Source: JBKEAJ01 sp047972135
Lineage (GTDB): Bacteria; Bacteroidota; Bacteroidia; Bacteroidales; Prolixibacteraceae
Reading direction: 5' to 3'
NCBI GenBank assembly: GCA_047972135.1
Contig: JBKEAJ010000118.1
Location: 17,802 to 81,801 of the forward strand
DNA: 64,000 nucleotides
The translations under genes were made by a program, and so were the position numbers. Numbering within the stretch: the first letter of the stretch is position 1; the number at the start of each line of letters is the position of its first letter. The notes beneath the pieces were generated by a model that saw nothing but the letters and a program-made list of their open reading frames with translations, searched no databases and was not told where the DNA came from. Shown piece by piece: positions 7,549-17,038 of this stretch.

Positions 7549-8607
7549 ATGCATTTCCAGAATATAAAGAACAGTAAAATCTACCTGACAACAATCGTTC
7601 TATTATTGGCTACACTAGCCGTCCATGCTCAAGACAAGTCCGACATAGCTAAAGAGGGCGATGGGATATACTCAATACTCAGACGCAATAATCTCAAGCC
7701 CGTAGAATATTCAAAAGCCTTCATTGAACTCAACAAGAGCAATCTCGGAAAAAATAATTCTTTATATGTGGGGCGAAAGTATAAACTCCCCAATGCAAAA
7801 ACCTCAAGCTCAAGCTCAACCTCAAGCTCAGCCTCAAGCTCAAGCTCAAAAAAAGGTACAGGAGTAATCAGGAGTTACGATATATTTGGGAGTAAATACA
7901 AGAACATCGAAATAATGGACAATAGCCTAAAGGGAGCTGTCTATTATTTGGTAAGCGGACACGGAGGACCCGACCCCGGTGCAATGGGGAAGTACAATGG
8001 CAGCAGCATGTGCGAAGACGAGTACGCCTATGACGTAACACTTCGTTTAGGCAGGGAGTTAATTTCACACGGAGCGGCAGTTTATATTATCACTCGCGAC
8101 AGGAACGATGGGATTCGGGACGAAGCCATCCTTCCCTGCGACAAAGATGAATATTGTTATCCAAACCTGACCATACCTCGCAATCATGTAAAACGTCTGA
8201 AGCAGCGTGCAAATGCCGTCAACAATCTGTATAATAAAAACAAGTCTAAATACAGCTATCAGCGAGTAATAATGATACACGTTGACTCCCGCAGCACCGG
8301 TCAGAATGCCGATGTTTTTTTTTACTATGCGAATGGCAGTACGAAAGGCAGGAAACTATGCCTCAATCTGCAACGAACCTTCAACGCCAAATATGACAAG
8401 CATCAGCCGGGGAGAGGTTATCATGGCACAGTAAGCAAGCGAGGCTTGTATATGTTGAAAAACACGACTCCTGTAGCATCATATATAGAGTTAGCAAATA
8501 TTAATCACAAGCGCGACCAACAACGATTAGTGTTGGAGAACAATAGGCAGGCTTTGGCAAATTGGCTTGCAGATGGCTTGACCACGGATTTCAAAAACAA
8601 CAAATAG
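7549..8607 (+). CDS. N-acetylmuramoyl-L-alanine amidase (Amidase_3)
   Basis: A 352-residue exported enzyme that cleaves the amide between MurNAc and the stem peptide of peptidoglycan. After a signal peptide (to about residue 27, VHAQ) comes a LysM-like segment (residues 33-82, GDGIYSILRRNNL...LYVGRKYKLP). A serine-rich linker (85-100) follows, then a zinc amidase domain. The zinc ligands are His138 (SGHGG), a Glu in CEDEYAYD (156-158) and His244 (MIHVDSR); the catalytic Glu314 is in SYIELANI. Length and layout fit AmiC-like division or recycling amidases of Bacteroidetes. Confidence 0.88.
   Translation: MHFQNIKNSKIYLTTIVLLLATLAVHAQDKSDIAKEGDGIYSILRRNNLKPVEYSKAFIELNKSNLGKNNSLYVGRKYKLPNAKTSSSSSTSSSASSSSSKKGTGVIRSYDIFGSKYKNIEIMDNSLKGAVYYLVSGHGGPDPGAMGKYNGSSMCEDEYAYDVTLRLGRELISHGAAVYIITRDRNDGIRDEAILPCDKDEYCYPNLTIPRNHVKRLKQRANAVNNLYNKNKSKYSYQRVIMIHVDSRSTGQNADVFFYYANGSTKGRKLCLNLQRTFNAKYDKHQPGRGYHGTVSKRGLYMLKNTTPVASYIELANINHKRDQQRLVLENNRQALANWLADGLTTDFKNNK
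7801..7854 (+). repeat. Hexanucleotide microsatellite encoding the Ser-rich amidase linker
   Basis: About eight imperfect copies of the 6-base unit CTCAAG (AGCTCA in another register) encode the Ser/Thr/Ala linker between the LysM-like part and the amidase domain. Because the unit is a multiple of three, slippage would change linker length without breaking the frame. Confidence 0.65.
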
Positions 8608-8639
8608 TATTTTTCTATTGCCTCGATTAATCTAAGGTC

Positions 8640-11600
8640 TTACATTTCACACAGCGGAAGAGTTACGATAAAGGTACTCCCCTTACCCAATTCTGAAGTA
8701 AAAGATATATCGCCGTTAAAGGTCTTAACGATATTGTACGCAATTGATAATCCGATACCCATCCCGCTAGACTTAGTAGTGAAGTTGGGAGTAAACAGTT
8801 TATCGTATATTTCTTTGGGTATGCCCTCGCCATTATCTTTCACCGACACGATTGCGAATTCCTTATTTGTAAAAAGTTCTACCTCTACTTTCGCATCAAT
8901 AAAGCCGGTCACAGCCTGTGTAGCATTCTTTATAATATTTGAGAATACTCTGGAAATTTGTCCTGCATCAGCCTCGATATATGTAGGTGTTTCTCTACCA
9001 TTGAAAACGATTTCGTATGAATCTTGTCCTGTGGCAAATAGCTGACAAACCTCAGTGAGTTTTTTATTAAGGTCGAATTTACTGGCTATCTCGGAAGGTA
9101 ATTTTGCGAAGTCGGAGAATTCGGTAGATATTCTTGTCAATTCGTCTATTTGGTCGATAATAACGGCACTCATTTTGTCGAACATAAGCTTAAACTTGTC
9201 AAAATCTCCATTTACGGCATTTTGTAGGAACTGAATATTCAGTTTCAGCGGAGTAAGAGGGTTTTTTATTTCATGTGCAATTTGTTTAGCCATCTCTCTC
9301 CATGCGATCTCACGTTCGGTTCGAGCAAGTAGTTTTGAGCTTTCTTCTATTTTATCGAGGCTTAGGTTATACTCTTCCACCAAGCGTCCTATTTCGTCGG
9401 AAGAATTATACCTCAACTTTTTGTTTCCTTTTCCGAATTTTATTGACATCAAATTAGCTTTAAGCAAAGTCAAAGGTTGGGTTATTTGGTTTGAAATAAA
9501 AACCGAAGCAATAACACTTAACACAAACACAAGAATAAACATATTCATCAGAGTAATAAAAGTATTACTCAAGATTCGGGTTTCCTCTTTAGTGATAGTT
9601 ACATACGGAATACATACATAACCTACCTGCTTATTACCTTCCGTAATAATAGCCTGATATACTGCATGGTACTTCAGATTACTAATTTGATCGTCGTTGG
9701 CATATTTAAAAAGCAGGTTAACCTTAAAATTATAATATGCATCCATATTCATGACCTGTCCAATAATTCCGAGTCGGTCAATTTCAGGATTTGTCGACAT
9801 AATAACCTTTCCGTTGGTATCATAAAGCACTATTAAAGTTCTCAAGACATCCGACAGTCGGGGAAGTTCGTTTTTTATAGCCTGCATCTTATCGCCTCCA
9901 TAGTTGGGACTACTAATAAGGTTTTCCAGATAATCGAATACTGTCTGCGAATTTCGATTAAGTTCTTCTTTTTTCAGTTCTACATTTTTAGCAATACTTC
10001 CACTTATTGTTGTCACCGACAAAAGGGTCACAGCAACAAGGTTTACGGCTATTACCGATATCTGTATTTTTGTTCTGATATTATCTCTGAAAGATCTCGC
10101 CCCCAGCAATCCTCCGTTGAACAACCACGACACTAAAACACTAAAACACAGCACTATAACAAAGATGTATCCAAAGGAAGTAATATAATCAGCTACTCGT
10201 GTGGACGGTACGCTAACAACAGTATGCGAGTTATTACTCACCTTATTTACCAGGTGATTGTAGCCTCTCATTTTCAAGCGTTTACTCACACCTGCGGTTT
10301 CGGGCATATTCAGCATACCTCTTGAATACGCATAAGTCCCATCCTGATATATAAGTACTCCGTTATAATATTTCCCATAAGAGAAATGTTTTGTTAGGGG
10401 GCTTTCTTTAGCTGTTTTAGGATATAGCAAATTGCTTGTTTCCAACTGACTATAGAATGGTCTTTTATGTATATTTATCAGCAGAGTTGCCTGCATACCG
10501 TTCCACAGGCTATACCTAAATCTTCCGATATATGAGTTGAGTCCCTCTTCATGTCCTAAGAAATAAAAGTTGCTGTTTCCAATTCTTTCACCTTTCACGC
10601 TAATCAGATAGTTCAGGGCACCAATTTCGTTATTTCCGTGGCTATGACTGTAGGGGTTATCAACTTCTGCCGCCATCCTGATATCATGCCCGGAGAATGC
10701 GAGATTAAAGTATGTTCGTTTTATATGTTCATAAACATGCTCGAAGGAGTTACTAGTATACGCCTGATTATTAAACATCTGCACAACGGCAGTATCTCTT
10801 CTCAGCTCGTCACCAATTTCCTGTAATCTCATTTCAGCTTCGATATTTCTGTCATCGTCGAGGGTCACAGATCTCATCTCCATAAGTTTCCACTCCCGAT
10901 TTTCTATTGCTTTTGCTAACTCCAGAGTGATAAAAAGCGACATCATCAATGCGGAGATAGTAATATATGTGAGGTGGTATTTATAAACAAACTTAACTTT
11001 AAGAATAGTGAATAAACCATTTATACAGAAAAAGAAAACGACAGCATAAACACTGATATTATCAAAAATAAATATTTTCAGGAATACGGCAACCACGGCA
11101 AAAGTAAATATAAGAATTGCTATATCGCTGGGATTGCATCGTCTACAAAGTGCCGTCACAACAACTCTCGACGCTCTGAAAGTATTAATCGACAAAATTG
11201 CGATACAAAATATTCCCAAAATTGAAGAAAAGCTCACATCCAATATTCTGTCGAAGGACATATTAAAAGAGGCATTGTCCACAATTACTCTCACAGCATC
11301 ACCCAAAAGAATAGTATAGGAGGCACTAAAAATCAGGAACATAATCCCCATCAGCATCATCCATTTCTTAGGAAGCCACAAAATCAACCTTTTGAAGTCA
11401 ACAGAAAATGCAAGCACAATAAACGATACGATAACCGTATATACATACAAGGTACTCATTGACTGAACATGAGGAGCAGAGAAGTCGTAACTCAGCAGCA
11501 GGTTTTTATATACGATAGTATCTTCGATAAAGGGCATCTGATACAGGCAGTACACCCCAACAGCAAAAAGGCAAAGTATCGGCACGTTTAGGAAGAAGAA

Positions 11601-12341
11601 TTTTCTGTTTATCCATGCCAGTATGCTAATCATCGCCATGAAAACAAAGAAGAGCAGAGAAAGCAACACAATGGTGACTTGCCCCCATATTTTGTTTGCC
11701 TCTTTAATATTATTGCAAGTTATACTAAAAACGAAGTTCCCATTTCCATCCAACACGGGGAATGAATTTTCGACATTATCCATGTGTAGGCTGAAACTCT
11801 CAGACAGTCCCAGGTGTGGGGATATTCCATTAGTGAAATAATTATTCTCTACCTCAAATTCTTGATCAATCTGAATAAGTCCATACACCTTCACTTCGCC
11901 CTTTATGGCTTCTCTAATTACATAATTCTTACTTGTTGGAAGCTTTACAATTCTGTTTGAGGAATAGGACAAACGCTTCAGTATATCTTCATAAGAAATC
12001 TGACTATCAGTCCAATACACAAGTTTATCTTTCTTAAATATGCACAATCCGTAGCCTTTGTCACGATACAATCCGTTAAGGGATTTAAACTCCTCCAGAT
12101 AGTTGACATTTGCTGACTTTGTATCAATAACATTACGAATGTATGATATTTGCCCTTTAAGTATATCTTCTCTTTTTCGAAACTCTGCCTGCACTTTTCT
12201 ACCTACACTATCAGTAGGGTCATGGTCGGTGTATAGATGACCAAACAAAAATGACAAACCCAGAAAAAAGAGCGACAATATCACAAATATGCGTAATCGT
12301 CTTCTTATCTTTTTTGGTATATAGTTTCTTTGCCTCGGCAT
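8640..12341 (-). CDS. Large multi-sensor membrane histidine kinase (NtrY-like)
   Basis: A 1233-residue sensor kinase. It has one N-terminal membrane segment, an extracytoplasmic region (about 40-220), a block of several membrane helices (about 220-470), a second extracytoplasmic region, another membrane segment near 735, a third sensor region, and a membrane helix leading into a HAMP-like linker (TQPLTLLKANL). The kinase core has HEIKNPLTPLKLN with phosphoacceptor His1023, the N box NIIKNATQAV, the G1 box DNGEGIP and the G2 box GMGIGLS. The H box with NPLTP is typical of NtrY-type kinases, which act with sigma-54-dependent regulators in other phyla. No response-regulator gene is adjacent. rlmH lies 5 bases upstream on the same strand. 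Confidence 0.85.
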   Translation of the reverse strand: MPRQRNYIPKKIRRRLRIFVILSLFFLGLSFLFGHLYTDHDPTDSVGRKVQAEFRKREDILKGQISYIRNVIDTKSANVNYLEEFKSLNGLYRDKGYGLCIFKKDKLVYWTDSQISYEDILKRLSYSSNRIVKLPTSKNYVIREAIKGEVKVYGLIQIDQEFEVENNYFTNGISPHLGLSESFSLHMDNVENSFPVLDGNGNFVFSITCNNIKEANKIWGQVTIVLLSLLFFVFMAMISILAWINRKFFFLNVPILCLFAVGVYCLYQMPFIEDTIVYKNLLLSYDFSAPHVQSMSTLYVYTVIVSFIVLAFSVDFKRLILWLPKKWMMLMGIMFLIFSASYTILLGDAVRVIVDNASFNMSFDRILDVSFSSILGIFCIAILSINTFRASRVVVTALCRRCNPSDIAILIFTFAVVAVFLKIFIFDNISVYAVVFFFCINGLFTILKVKFVYKYHLTYITISALMMSLFITLELAKAIENREWKLMEMRSVTLDDDRNIEAEMRLQEIGDELRRDTAVVQMFNNQAYTSNSFEHVYEHIKRTYFNLAFSGHDIRMAAEVDNPYSHSHGNNEIGALNYLISVKGERIGNSNFYFLGHEEGLNSYIGRFRYSLWNGMQATLLINIHKRPFYSQLETSNLLYPKTAKESPLTKHFSYGKYYNGVLIYQDGTYAYSRGMLNMPETAGVSKRLKMRGYNHLVNKVSNNSHTVVSVPSTRVADYITSFGYIFVIVLCFSVLVSWLFNGGLLGARSFRDNIRTKIQISVIAVNLVAVTLLSVTTISGSIAKNVELKKEELNRNSQTVFDYLENLISSPNYGGDKMQAIKNELPRLSDVLRTLIVLYDTNGKVIMSTNPEIDRLGIIGQVMNMDAYYNFKVNLLFKYANDDQISNLKYHAVYQAIITEGNKQVGYVCIPYVTITKEETRILSNTFITLMNMFILVFVLSVIASVFISNQITQPLTLLKANLMSIKFGKGNKKLRYNSSDEIGRLVEEYNLSLDKIEESSKLLARTEREIAWREMAKQIAHEIKNPLTPLKLNIQFLQNAVNGDFDKFKLMFDKMSAVIIDQIDELTRISTEFSDFAKLPSEIASKFDLNKKLTEVCQLFATGQDSYEIVFNGRETPTYIEADAGQISRVFSNIIKNATQAVTGFIDAKVEVELFTNKEFAIVSVKDNGEGIPKEIYDKLFTPNFTTKSSGMGIGLSIAYNIVKTFNGDISFTSELGKGSTFIVTLPLCEM

Positions 12342-12346
12342 TAACG

Positions 12347-12820
12347 CTATTCGTGATGGTATGGTTCGTTATTTATAATTGTAAAAGTACGATAAAATTG
12401 CTCTACAAACAAGAGTCGAATTAGCTGGTGGGAGAAGGTCATCTTCGACAATGACAATTTCCGACTAGCCTCGGCGTACACAGCCTCAGAAAAGCCATAA
12501 GGTCCGCCTATTGCAAAACAGACTTTCCGAATAGAGCTATTCATCATACTTTCCATTTCTTTGGCAAAGGCAATAGAGCTAAATTCTCTTCCTTTGTCAT
12601 CTAGTAAAATTAATTGGTCATAGGCATTAGCCCTTTCTAATAACAATATTCCCTCTTTCTTTTTTTGTTCTTCTGCTGTGAGATTTTTTGTATTTTTCAA
12701 TGCAGGTATAGTCAGCATATCGAATTTTATGTAGCGTTTAATGCGTTTTACATATTTCTCGATTCCTTCTACGAGATATGAGTCTTCAGTTTTGCCGACA
12801 AGCAGTAGTGTTACTTGCAT
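12347..12820 (-). CDS. rlmH: 23S rRNA (pseudouridine-1915-N3)-methyltransferase
   Basis: A 157-residue SPOUT methyltransferase that methylates pseudouridine 1915 of 23S rRNA. The family hallmarks are LLDDKGREFSS, the trefoil-knot SAM-binding FAIGGPYGFSEAV, and the C-terminal SHQLIRLLFVEQFYRTFTIINNEPYHHE. An upstream TTG start at 12832 is possible, but the ATG at 12820 has an AAAGGA-type ribosome site and gives the usual family length. A terminator lies directly upstream, so the gene should have its own promoter or depend on read-through. It probably forms an operon with the sensor kinase. Confidence 0.95.
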   Translation of the reverse strand: MQVTLLLVGKTEDSYLVEGIEKYVKRIKRYIKFDMLTIPALKNTKNLTAEEQKKKEGILLLERANAYDQLILLDDKGREFSSIAFAKEMESMMNSSIRKVCFAIGGPYGFSEAVYAEASRKLSLSKMTFSHQLIRLLFVEQFYRTFTIINNEPYHHE

Positions 12821-12830
12821 TTCCTTTTTC

Positions 12831-12865
12831 AATAAAAAACGAGAGTACTAAGAAGCACCCTCGTT
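12831..12865 (-). terminator. Intrinsic terminator after fabI
   Basis: On the reverse strand AACGAG and CTCGTT form the ends of a stem with a few inner pairs, followed by a T-run (TTTTTTATT). It sits 22 bases after the fabI stop and just before rlmH. Confidence 0.75.
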
Positions 12866-12886
12866 AATTTCAATTATCATCATAAT

Positions 12887-13708
12887 TTATTCCAATCCTT
12901 TTTCGTATTGCGCAAGGGCTTCATAGCTTATGCCAACATTTGAGAAACCTCCGTCGTTGAAGAGGTTTTGCATAGTTACCTTTTTCGTCAAATCGGAGAA
13001 TAGGGTTATACAGTAGTCAGCACAGTCCTCGCCCGAAGCATTTCCCAGTGGCGACATACGTTCTGCAAAGTCCATCAGCCTATTAAAACCTTTCACTCCG
13101 TTGCCAGCAGTAGTTTCGGTGGGTGACTGGGAGACGGTATTTACGCGTACATTTTTCTCTCGTCCGAGAATATATCCGAAACTTCTTGCAATAGACTCTA
13201 GCAGAGCCTTAGCATCTGCCATATCGCTATATCCGTCGAAAGTTCGTTGTGCTGCAATATATGACAATCCTACGATTGAAGCCCACTCATTTAGTGCATC
13301 TTGCTCACGAAGAGCCTGCATCACTTTATGGAATGAGATTGCTGACACATCGAGAGTTTTGTCCAGATTGCGATAGTTGAGTTTACCGTAAGGGATTTCT
13401 TTTCTCACATTAGGCGACATTCCTATGGAGTGTAGTACAAAATCAATTTTTCCTCCGAGTATCTCAACACTCTCTTTAACTAGAGCATTTAATTCCTCCA
13501 TATTTGTAGCATCCGCCTCAATCACTTTTGCATTTGTTGCTTTGGCAAGTTCATCAATACTACCCATTCGCAATGCCATTGCAGTGTTACTCAATGTGAA
13601 TGATGCACCTTCCTCTTTAGCTTTCATTGCTATTTTCCACGCTATGGAGTCAGGGTTTAATGCTCCGAATATTATCCCTCTTTTTCCTTTTAATAATCCA
13701 TATGCCAT
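12887..13708 (-). CDS. fabI: Enoyl-[acyl-carrier-protein] reductase (NADH)
   Basis: A 273-residue short-chain dehydrogenase-like enzyme that reduces enoyl-ACP in the last step of each fatty-acid elongation cycle. FabI-specific features are the N-terminal KGKRGIIFGALNPDSIAWKIA cofactor site with a non-classical glycine pattern, HSIGMSP, and the catalytic Tyr160-x6-Lys167 (GYSDMADAK) with Tyr150 upstream. Length is normal. It stands as a single transcription unit: a -7-like box (CAAATTTA on the forward strand, 13732-13739) lies about 25 bases upstream and a terminator lies downstream. Confidence 0.95.
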   Translation of the reverse strand: MAYGLLKGKRGIIFGALNPDSIAWKIAMKAKEEGASFTLSNTAMALRMGSIDELAKATNAKVIEADATNMEELNALVKESVEILGGKIDFVLHSIGMSPNVRKEIPYGKLNYRNLDKTLDVSAISFHKVMQALREQDALNEWASIVGLSYIAAQRTFDGYSDMADAKALLESIARSFGYILGREKNVRVNTVSQSPTETTAGNGVKGFNRLMDFAERMSPLGNASGEDCADYCITLFSDLTKKVTMQNLFNDGGFSNVGISYEALAQYEKGLE

Positions 13709-13805
13709 TATACTAATCTTTTTATGAATTGCAAATTTACAAAATTATTTATTTATATTCACTCTCTCTACGAGGCAGTCCTATCAAAATTCTCTTTTTA
13801 TGCTC

Positions 13806-16505
13806 TTAGAGAGTGGCAAGTGCTGCCGCAACACGTGCTATCGGCACTCTAAATGGCGAGCAACTTACATAGTCCATGCCTGCTGAGTTAAAAAACTCCA
13901 CCGAAGCAGGGTCTCCTCCATGTTCTCCACAAATACCAACTTTGAGTTTAGGGTTTGCACTTCGTCCGTGTTCGATACCGTATTTCACGAGCTTCCCAAC
14001 TCCGTTTTGGTCTAGGGTTTGAAATGGGTCGTCCGCCAATATTTTTTTATCTACATAAGCCTCCAAGAATTTTCCCGCATCATCTCTTGAATACCCGAAT
14101 GTCATTTGGGTAAGGTCGTTAGTCCCGAACGAGAAGAATTCACAATACTTTGCAATTTCATCGGCAGTAATAGCAGCTCTCGGTGTTTCTATCATTGTGC
14201 CTATCAAATATTCGACTTTTTCGTTCTGTTCGTCGAAAACTCTCTGAGCTGTTTCTCTGATGACCTTAGCTTGATTTTCCAATTCTTGATATGTTCCTAC
14301 CAGAGGAATCATTATTTCTGGCATTGGGTTGAGACCTTTACGCTTGCAGCTTATAGCTGCCTCAATGATAGCACGGGTTTGCATCTGAGTAATTTCGGGA
14401 TATGTAACTCCCAGTCTGCAACCACGATGTCCGAGCATCGGGTTAAACTCTTCCAGTTTCGATATTGCGGTTTTCACTTCTTCGAGGGTAATCTTCATCT
14501 CGTCTGCAAGTTCTTTCTGAGTAACTTGTTGATGAGGGACGAACTCATGCAGCGGAGGATCTAGCAGTCTGATTGTCACGCCCTTGCCATCCATCACTTC
14601 AAAGATACCTTCAAAATCTTGGCGTTGGTAGGGTAATAATTCATCTAGTGCGATTTTTCGTCCTGCCTTAGTGGAGGACAAAATCATTTTGCGCATAGAT
14701 TTTATTCTATCGCCATCGAAAAACATGTGTTCCGTACGGCAAAGTCCAATCCCGACAGCTCCAAATTTCAATGCAATAGACGCGTCTTTGGGAGTATCCG
14801 CATTCGTTCTTATTTTCAATCTCGAATACTTATCAGCCAGCTTCATCACCGTTTCAAAGTCTTCGGTGAGTGCCGCATCTTGAGTGGGGATTTTCCCTTC
14901 GTACACATCGCCTGTCGAGCCGTTAAGCGAAATCCAATCTCCCTCATTATATACAGTTTCGCCGACACTTAACTTTCTGCTCTTATAGTCTATTCTGATA
15001 GTCCCTGCTCCCGACACACAACACTTGCCCATACCTCGTGCTACTACAGCGGCGTGGGAGGTCATACCACCTTTTGCGGTCAATATTCCTTTTGCTGTAT
15101 GCATTCCTTCGAGGTCTTCAGGCGAGGTTTCCACTCTCACCAAGATGCTTTTTTCATATTTTGATGCTTCGTCTGCGAAGAAAACTATTTGTCCTGTTGC
15201 AGCACCTGGAGACGCGGGCAAGCCTTTGGCAATAGCATTTGCACTGGCAAGCGCATCTACATCAAACACGGGGTGCAATAATTCATTAAGTTTATTAGGT
15301 TCTATTCTTCTCAGGGCTGTTTTCTCATCAATTTTACCTTCCGTCAGCAAGTCTGTTGCGATTTTCACCATAGCAGCACCTGTACGCTTGCCGCTTCTAG
15401 TCTGCAACAGCCAAAGTTTACCGTCTTGTATAGTAAATTCGAGGTCTTGCATATCGGAATAGTGTTCTTCGAGTCGATGCTGCACGTCCATCAAGTTTTT
15501 ATATATATCGGGCATCAATTCCTCCAACGATGGATACTCAGCAGCTCTGACGCTTTCATCGACACTTGTAAGCTTTGCCCACACCTTTGAGCCTTCCAGT
15601 GTTATCTGCTGAGGAGTTCTGATACCTGCCACCACATCCTCACCCTGGGCATTTATGAGATATTCTCCATTAAAGGCATTAACTCCAGTTGCCGCATCAC
15701 GAGTAAATGCAACCCCTGTTCCAGAAGTATTTCCCATATTTCCGAACACCATAGCTTGCACGTTCACGGCAGTTCCCCACTCTCCCGGAATATTATTTAT
15801 TTTGCGATAATATATTGCTCTGTCATTATTCCAGCTTCCAAACACAGCGCCTATCGCTCCCCACAGTTGCTCCCAAGGGCTATCGGGAAAAGTCTTACCG
15901 GTTTGTGCCAACACTGCTTTTTTGAAGTCGCTAACCAAAGATTTTAAATCGTCGATGCTTAGGTCGCTGTCTGCTTCTATATTTTTTTGATGTTTTCGTT
16001 CCTCGATAATTTTCTCGAAGGGGTCAATTTCTTCTTTTGATTCGGGCTTCATTCCCAACACGACATCACCATACATCTGCACAAAGCGTCGATATGAATC
16101 CCATGCAAACCACTCGTTGCCTGAACGTTTTGCAAGTCCTTCGACAGCATCGTCGTTCAGCCCCAAGTTCAACACAGTGTCCATCATTCCGGGCATAGAG
16201 ACCCGTGCTCCCGATCTCACAGAAACCAGACATGGATTGGTATTGCTACCAAATTCAGTACCCATTATTTGTTCGATGTTTCTAACTGCACTCTCAACAT
16301 CCACTTTTATTCTGTCAAATGTGCTCTCTTTTCCTTCAGCATAATAAAGGGAGCAGACCTCAGTGTTTATAGTAAATCCCGGAGGCACTGGAATACCGAT
16401 AGAGTTCATTTCCGCTAAATTAGCTCCTTTCCCACCTAGTTCATTTTTCATTGCGGCATTGCCCTCTGCATTGCCATTCCCGAAGGTGTAAACGTACTTT
16501 GCCAT
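13806..16505 (-). CDS. ppdK: Pyruvate, phosphate dikinase
   Basis: An 899-residue enzyme interconverting pyruvate, ATP and phosphate with PEP, AMP and diphosphate. The N-terminal nucleotide-binding domain contains GGKGANLAEM (about residue 25) and SVRSGARVSMPGMMDT. The swivelling phosphohistidine domain contains GGMTSHAAVVARGMGK. The C-terminal TIM-barrel PEP domain ends with GICGEHGGDPAS, which carries the catalytic Cys. Length matches the family. In amino-acid-fermenting anaerobes it links PEP and pyruvate in either direction. A strong promoter with a palindrome inside it lies just upstream. Confidence 0.97.
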   Translation of the reverse strand: MAKYVYTFGNGNAEGNAAMKNELGGKGANLAEMNSIGIPVPPGFTINTEVCSLYYAEGKESTFDRIKVDVESAVRNIEQIMGTEFGSNTNPCLVSVRSGARVSMPGMMDTVLNLGLNDDAVEGLAKRSGNEWFAWDSYRRFVQMYGDVVLGMKPESKEEIDPFEKIIEERKHQKNIEADSDLSIDDLKSLVSDFKKAVLAQTGKTFPDSPWEQLWGAIGAVFGSWNNDRAIYYRKINNIPGEWGTAVNVQAMVFGNMGNTSGTGVAFTRDAATGVNAFNGEYLINAQGEDVVAGIRTPQQITLEGSKVWAKLTSVDESVRAAEYPSLEELMPDIYKNLMDVQHRLEEHYSDMQDLEFTIQDGKLWLLQTRSGKRTGAAMVKIATDLLTEGKIDEKTALRRIEPNKLNELLHPVFDVDALASANAIAKGLPASPGAATGQIVFFADEASKYEKSILVRVETSPEDLEGMHTAKGILTAKGGMTSHAAVVARGMGKCCVSGAGTIRIDYKSRKLSVGETVYNEGDWISLNGSTGDVYEGKIPTQDAALTEDFETVMKLADKYSRLKIRTNADTPKDASIALKFGAVGIGLCRTEHMFFDGDRIKSMRKMILSSTKAGRKIALDELLPYQRQDFEGIFEVMDGKGVTIRLLDPPLHEFVPHQQVTQKELADEMKITLEEVKTAISKLEEFNPMLGHRGCRLGVTYPEITQMQTRAIIEAAISCKRKGLNPMPEIMIPLVGTYQELENQAKVIRETAQRVFDEQNEKVEYLIGTMIETPRAAITADEIAKYCEFFSFGTNDLTQMTFGYSRDDAGKFLEAYVDKKILADDPFQTLDQNGVGKLVKYGIEHGRSANPKLKVGICGEHGGDPASVEFFNSAGMDYVSCSPFRVPIARVAAALATL

Positions 16506-16533
16506 GTCTTAAACTGTTTAATTTTGTTTAAGC

Positions 16534-16563
16534 CAAATATAGACAATATTGTCTACACTTCAA
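16534..16563 (-). promoter_or_regulatory. ppdK promoter with overlapping 16-bp palindrome
   Basis: On the reverse strand TTG (16561-16563) is followed after 19 bases by TATATTTG (16534-16541). The spacer contains a perfect palindrome, TAGACAATATTGTCTA, at 16540-16555. A dyad in this position is a natural site for a repressor; which protein binds is unknown. Confidence 0.65.
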
Positions 16564-16629
16564 CTAAAAATCACCATTAAATTAATCTTTCATAGATTTT
16601 AGAGATAACCGATTAGGCAATATCTATGA

Positions 16630-16661
16630 TTTGTATAGTCTGCCAGACTTAGTTACCTTTG
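16630..16661 (+). promoter_or_regulatory. rnpB promoter
   Basis: TTTG (16630-16633), a 20-base spacer and TACCTTTG (16654-16661) form a textbook Bacteroidetes promoter. The expected start, a few bases downstream, coincides with the first base-paired stem of RNase P RNA. Confidence 0.8.
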
Positions 16662-16664
16662 CAC

Positions 16665-17038
16665 CAAGCAGGTCGCTCCATCGCTGTTGATTTTATCGAG
16701 AGAGGAAAGTCCGGGCAACGCAGAGCGCCATATTTCCTAACGGGAAGCAGGGTGAAAACCTTGAGTAATGTAACAGAAAACAACCGCCTAAGGGCAAGGG
16801 TGAAAAGGTGAGGTAAGAGCTCACCGGAGGCTATGGCAACATGGTCTGCCGTACATCTTATGGGTTGCAAGACCAAATATACTCTAATACTTGCGATGCA
16901 AGTCTGAGCTTGCTCGGTTCAGTTCCACCAAGTGGATATTTAGAGGGGGTAGGTTGCTTGAACCTATTGGCGACAATGGGTCTAGACAAATGATGGGGCT
17001 CACATCATGTGAGACAGAACCCGGCTTATAGACCTGCT
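16665..17038 (+). ncRNA. rnpB: RNase P RNA (bacterial class A)
   Basis: This is the catalytic RNA of RNase P, which matures the 5' ends of tRNAs. The 5' strand of helix P1 (AGCAGGTC, near 16667) pairs with GACCTGCT at 17031-17038. Conserved region I is present as GAGGAAAGTCCGGGC (about 16700-16715), and the 3' conserved core as ACAGAACCCGGCTTATAG (about 17015-17032). The length of about 374 nt fits class A. The last bases overlap the end of the convergent transferase gene. A T-rich tract follows P1 and may help termination. Short ORFs across this stretch are spurious. Confidence 0.95.

Noticed and set aside
16649..16876. ORF on the reverse strand across the RNase P RNA gene
   Set aside because: The region is clearly rnpB by its conserved regions and P1 pairing; the ORF is antisense and unconserved in character.
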